From contig OY764335.1 of NCBI GenBank assembly GCA_963668445.1, positions 558,001-622,000 on the forward strand: 64,000 nucleotides of DNA. The letters run 5' to 3'. Below are positions 61,640 to 64,000 of the stretch, in pieces. Position numbers and translations under genes: made by a program. Under the pieces are notes generated by a model. That model saw only the letters and a program-made list of their open reading frames with translations, did not search any database and had not been told where the DNA came from. The DNA is from Poriferisulfidus sp963668445. Lineage in GTDB: Bacteria; Pseudomonadota; Gammaproteobacteria; Poriferisulfidales; Poriferisulfidaceae. Every line of letters begins with the position of its first letter. The stretch's first letter is position 1.

Positions 61640-62345
61640 GAGCCATGTATTAGGCGATATCTTCCAGCGGGTTGCAGTCCTGCAACTGCGTTTCGCGAAT
61701 CTGAAGGAATGCCTGCGTGAGATGCAGGCGGGCACGCTGGCGGAAGACGGTTCCGGGCAATGCCCGGAAACGGAACTGTGCATGCATCTGTTTTGCCATG
61801 TCGCGAACCTGTATCGGGATAATTCGAGCCGGGAGCTGCACCGCATCGGGCTGCGGGCGGAACAAGCGCGGCTCATCTGTTCGCTGTCGTCGTTGGAGGT
61901 GCAGGGCTTGTCGCAGCATTTCTGGCGGTTCGCGATGTTCGAAATGGATGCCGGAAAGTTGGAGCAGGTGATCGAGACTGCCGTGGGGACGGCCCGTTGG
62001 CTCCAGCAGTGCACGGAATTGGTGCGTGCCGGCGCACCGCGGGACCTGATGATGCGCTATTACGGCATGAGTTGTGGGATGTATGCCGAGATGCGTGAGA
62101 TGCACGGCATGCGCTTGCGCGGCCGGCCGCGTGTACTGTCGGACGATTTGCAGGGTCGGCTGTACAAAGAGTTCATGGGCCGCTACCGCCATGGCGGAGA
62201 ACAGGCGGATACGTTGCGCCAGCCGGATTTCTTCCTGAGCCTGTACGACGGCATGGACCGGAAGGTGTCCCTGCGGGAGATTTGGACGCTGGTGCAAGGA
62301 TGGCTCGACGATAAGGAAATACGCGGGCCGTCCGGTCGGGCCTAG
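61497..62345 (+). CDS. FlhD/DUF2857-like helical protein
   Basis: A 282-residue helical protein. Two similar halves are visible: one around SHLGVSPQHACRVGRLSAYE (30-50), the other around HRIGLRAEQARLICSLSSLE (114-133). In both, a G-hydrophobic-x2-E/Q turn is followed by LS-x-x-E. The second resembles FlhD's GINEEMATTLAALTLPQM region. The tail (GAPRDLMMRYYGM, then LRGRPRVLSDD) is like DUF2857 proteins of integrative elements. A regulatory, DNA-binding role is inferred but unproven. AAGGAGA lies ten bases before the ATG. It is followed by a hairpin. Confidence 0.6.
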   Translation: MKVARNSAQHALIHFIARCCKTENWASLSHLGVSPQHACRVGRLSAYESHVLGDIFQRVAVLQLRFANLKECLREMQAGTLAEDGSGQCPETELCMHLFCHVANLYRDNSSRELHRIGLRAEQARLICSLSSLEVQGLSQHFWRFAMFEMDAGKLEQVIETAVGTARWLQQCTELVRAGAPRDLMMRYYGMSCGMYAEMREMHGMRLRGRPRVLSDDLQGRLYKEFMGRYRHGGEQADTLRQPDFFLSLYDGMDRKVSLREIWTLVQGWLDDKEIRGPSGRA

Positions 62346-62357
62346 GGCTGAAAGGGT

Positions 62358-62381
62358 CCGAACGCCTTGCTAGGCGTTCGG
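62358..62381. terminator. hairpin between convergent genes
   Basis: A perfect 10-bp stem (CCGAACGCCT / AGGCGTTCGG) with a TGCT loop just after the FlhD/DUF2857-like gene and facing the end of the DUF2063 gene. No U-run, so a bidirectional or factor-assisted terminator. Confidence 0.6.
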
Positions 62382-62395
62382 CCGAGGGTTCCGGG

Positions 62396-63184
62396 TCAGC
62401 GCGAGTCGGCCGCCTGCGGCCAGATGCCGAGGATGGCGCCGCGCTCGCGCAGCCGGTCCAGCAGTTGCCGTCCGCCGTCCATGGCGGTCGCGTCTCCGTT
62501 GCGGCCGAGTTCGGCGGCGATCGTCTGCAGTTGCGTTCGGGCTGGCGCGTCGGGCTGGTGGTGCAGCAAGGCGACCAGCCGGGCGCTGACCGGGCTGAGT
62601 TCGATGAAGCGCACATGGTCGTCAAGCGTACGGAAGATCAGCAGGAACGTCGGCGTGTCTGGCTTGCGTTGCGGCGGGCACTCGGGACGGATGTGCTGCA
62701 CGGCGTAGGCATAGGTGCAGAGTTCCAGATGCGGCGTCCAGGCGAGGCGGCCGTCCAGAAGGTCGCCGTCGCGGTCGATGCGGTCCGCCGCTTCCGGCAG
62801 TTCGGCTTCGGAGAGCCGCACGCAGGTTTCCGCCCATTCGTAGTGGGCCAGTTCCGGCAGAAAGGGCAGAGTCTCGGGGATGGCGGCACCCGGCTGCGCC
62901 AGATAGGCGACGAATTCCGCGCCGATGCGGTGGAAATAAGGCGTGCGGCAGCCGTGCCGGGCGAAGAAGTCGTCGGCCATTTCCGCGAGCGCATCCGGTT
63001 CTAGAAGCCCGGTCGTCGCCGGAAAGGAACGGCACAGCAGCCCTTGGATGTTCTTGAAGAACAGGTCGCGGTAGACGGCCATGCGCCGTTCTTCGATGCC
63101 CTCGGGGCAGGGCTGTCGGCGCGGGTTGCGCAGATGGGCGCAGAACTCTTGCTGGACGCGCTGGAATGCGGGCGCGGGAGGCAT
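62396..63184 (-). CDS. DUF2063 protein (BufC-like partner of MNIO enzyme)
   Basis: A 262-residue putative DNA-binding-domain family protein (DUF2063). It has the characteristic FCAHLRNP and ERRMAVYRDLFFKNIQGLL start and ARHGCRTPYFHRIGAEFVAYL. A second domain begins near LAHYEWAETCVRLSE. In bufferin-type RiPP clusters such proteins help present the precursor to the DUF692 oxidase. MPPAPAF at 63184 is the start, four bases after the DUF692 stop. Confidence 0.85.
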   Translation of the reverse strand: MPPAPAFQRVQQEFCAHLRNPRRQPCPEGIEERRMAVYRDLFFKNIQGLLCRSFPATTGLLEPDALAEMADDFFARHGCRTPYFHRIGAEFVAYLAQPGAAIPETLPFLPELAHYEWAETCVRLSEAELPEAADRIDRDGDLLDGRLAWTPHLELCTYAYAVQHIRPECPPQRKPDTPTFLLIFRTLDDHVRFIELSPVSARLVALLHHQPDAPARTQLQTIAAELGRNGDATAMDGGRQLLDRLRERGAILGIWPQAADSR

Positions 63185-63188
63185 CGAA

Positions 63189-64000
63189 TCAGGCGGCGGC
63201 CGCGTTCGTCTGGTGCGCCCGGATGCGTTCGACTTCGCCCAGCAGCGCTGCCATGGGCGGGAAGTTGAAGTCGCGTTCCAGCAGGGTCGGGCGGATGCCG
63301 AACCGCCGGTAAGCGGCATCCAGGAGGGCCCAAACCGGTTCGATGACGTCGGCGCCGTGCGTGTCGACGATCAGATCCGCCGCTTCGCGGTAGTGTCCCG
63401 CGATATGGAAGTACGCCACGCGCTCCGGGGGCAGCGCGGCCATGTAGTCGTAGGGGTCGTAGCGATGGTTGATGGCATTAACGTAGACGTTGTTGACGTC
63501 CAGCAGCATTAGGCAGTCGGCTTCTTCCAGCACTGTCCGCACGAAATCGATCTCCGGCATCTGCTGGCCGGGTGCGGCGTAGTAGGAGACGTTTTCGATG
63601 GCCATCCGCCGTCCCAGAAGGTCTTGCGCTTCGCGGATGCGCCCGGCGACATAGCGCGCGGCTTCTTCGGTGAACGGGATGGGCGCCAGATCGTAGAGTT
63701 GCGCATGGTCGGAGCAGTAGCTGAGGTGTTCGCTGTAAAGGCGCACGTCGTAGCGGTCCAAGAACCGGCGTGTGGCGCCGAGCAGATCCCGGTCCAGCGG
63801 CATGGGGCCGCCCAACGACAGGGACAGTCCGTGCGTGGCGATCGGAAAGCGTTCCGCCAAGGCCTCGAAGCGGGCCTTCAGGACGCCGCCGATGCCGATC
63901 CAGTTTTCCGGCGCGACTTCGAGGAAATCGATCGCGTCGTCGCGGAAGCCGAGGAAGTCGCCGAGGATGTCGCGCCGCAGGCCCAAGCCGGAGCCGTGCA
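63189..64000 (-). CDS. DUF692 multinuclear non-heme iron oxidase (MNIO, BufB/MbnB-like), partial
   Basis: A TIM-barrel metalloenzyme of the MNIO family that modifies cysteines of RiPP precursors, as in methanobactin or bufferin synthesis. About 270 residues are visible. The frame is open to the window edge (GSGLGLRRDILG), so the N-terminus lies outside. Metal-ligand motifs: THGLSLSLGG, SEHLSYCS, IENVSYY, DVNNVYVN, YFHIAGHY and VDTHGADV. It is the partner of DUF2063 downstream. A short cysteine-bearing precursor is expected beyond 64000. Confidence 0.9.
   Translation of the reverse strand, partial: HGSGLGLRRDILGDFLGFRDDAIDFLEVAPENWIGIGGVLKARFEALAERFPIATHGLSLSLGGPMPLDRDLLGATRRFLDRYDVRLYSEHLSYCSDHAQLYDLAPIPFTEEAARYVAGRIREAQDLLGRRMAIENVSYYAAPGQQMPEIDFVRTVLEEADCLMLLDVNNVYVNAINHRYDPYDYMAALPPERVAYFHIAGHYREAADLIVDTHGADVIEPVWALLDAAYRRFGIRPTLLERDFNFPPMAALLGEVERIRAHQTNAAAA

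Noticed and set aside
1..64000. tRNA or rRNA genes
   Set aside because: I looked for cloverleaf and rRNA landmarks by eye and recognised none; a tRNA scan would be decisive.

Overview
The window reads as a chromosomal segment of a free-living gammaproteobacterium. The supporting evidence is a proteobacterial gshA and gshB, zapA followed by a 6S RNA, the metK-ahcY-gshB-yqgE-ruvX-pyrR-pyrB-pyrC' gene order, FabA, Coq7 and NrdAB with an NrdR box. An AlkB-type alkane monooxygenase, two P450s and an aldehyde dehydrogenase suggest a lipid- or hydrocarbon-using lifestyle. I cannot name the genus. A Nevskiales/Salinisphaera-like relative would fit, but this is a guess.

Layout. 1-4007: Kef-type antiporter (cut by the window edge), ampD, msrB, a 26-residue membrane peptide and gshA. 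4181-17338: one enormous autotransporter on the minus strand. It has a signal peptide, four Fn3 domains, 17 virtually identical 570-bp units each coding two Ig-like domains, and a C-terminal outer-membrane barrel. A 24-base poly-C tract lies near its 5' end. 17339-18245: promoter and otherwise apparently empty DNA. 18246-25302: a hypothetical gene, djlA, a FAH-family hydrolase, fpr, a Rieske ferredoxin, ilvA, a Lys/Arg-repeat histone-like gene, 6S RNA, zapA, a zapB-like gene and tpx. 25411-35807: a long plus-strand block for the methyl cycle (metK, ahcY), glutathione (gshB), yqgE, ruvX, pyrimidine synthesis (pyrR, pyrB, a catalytically dead pyrC', pyrK), yggS, proC and yggT.

35881-41300: the most unusual locus, a minus-strand operon of two tandem genes that each fuse a GPP34 (GOLPH3-like) domain to a cytochrome P450, followed by a sulfotransferase. 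Its leader carries a 17-base poly-C tract inside a short upstream ORF that ends exactly at the first P450 start codon. 41303-49266: metA-like gene, a P-loop ATPase, aldehyde dehydrogenase, tatD, trhO, fabA, and a CarH/LitR-like MerR regulator divergent from alkB with direct-repeat operators between them. 49298-57747: hypothetical gene, dinB, an SDR, a DASS transporter, nrdB and nrdA. 58086-64000: GlcF-like Fe-S protein, coq7, a decayed AbiEi-like gene, vapBC, a FlhD/DUF2857-like protein, and a DUF2063-DUF692 (MNIO) pair running off the edge.

The common thread of the two unusual loci is surface or lipid variation. Both the giant adhesin and the P450/sulfotransferase operon have long poly-C tracts placed so that only one of three tract lengths keeps the upstream reading frame open. 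This is the signature of a phase-variable contingency switch. The rest of the window is mostly housekeeping and redox metabolism.
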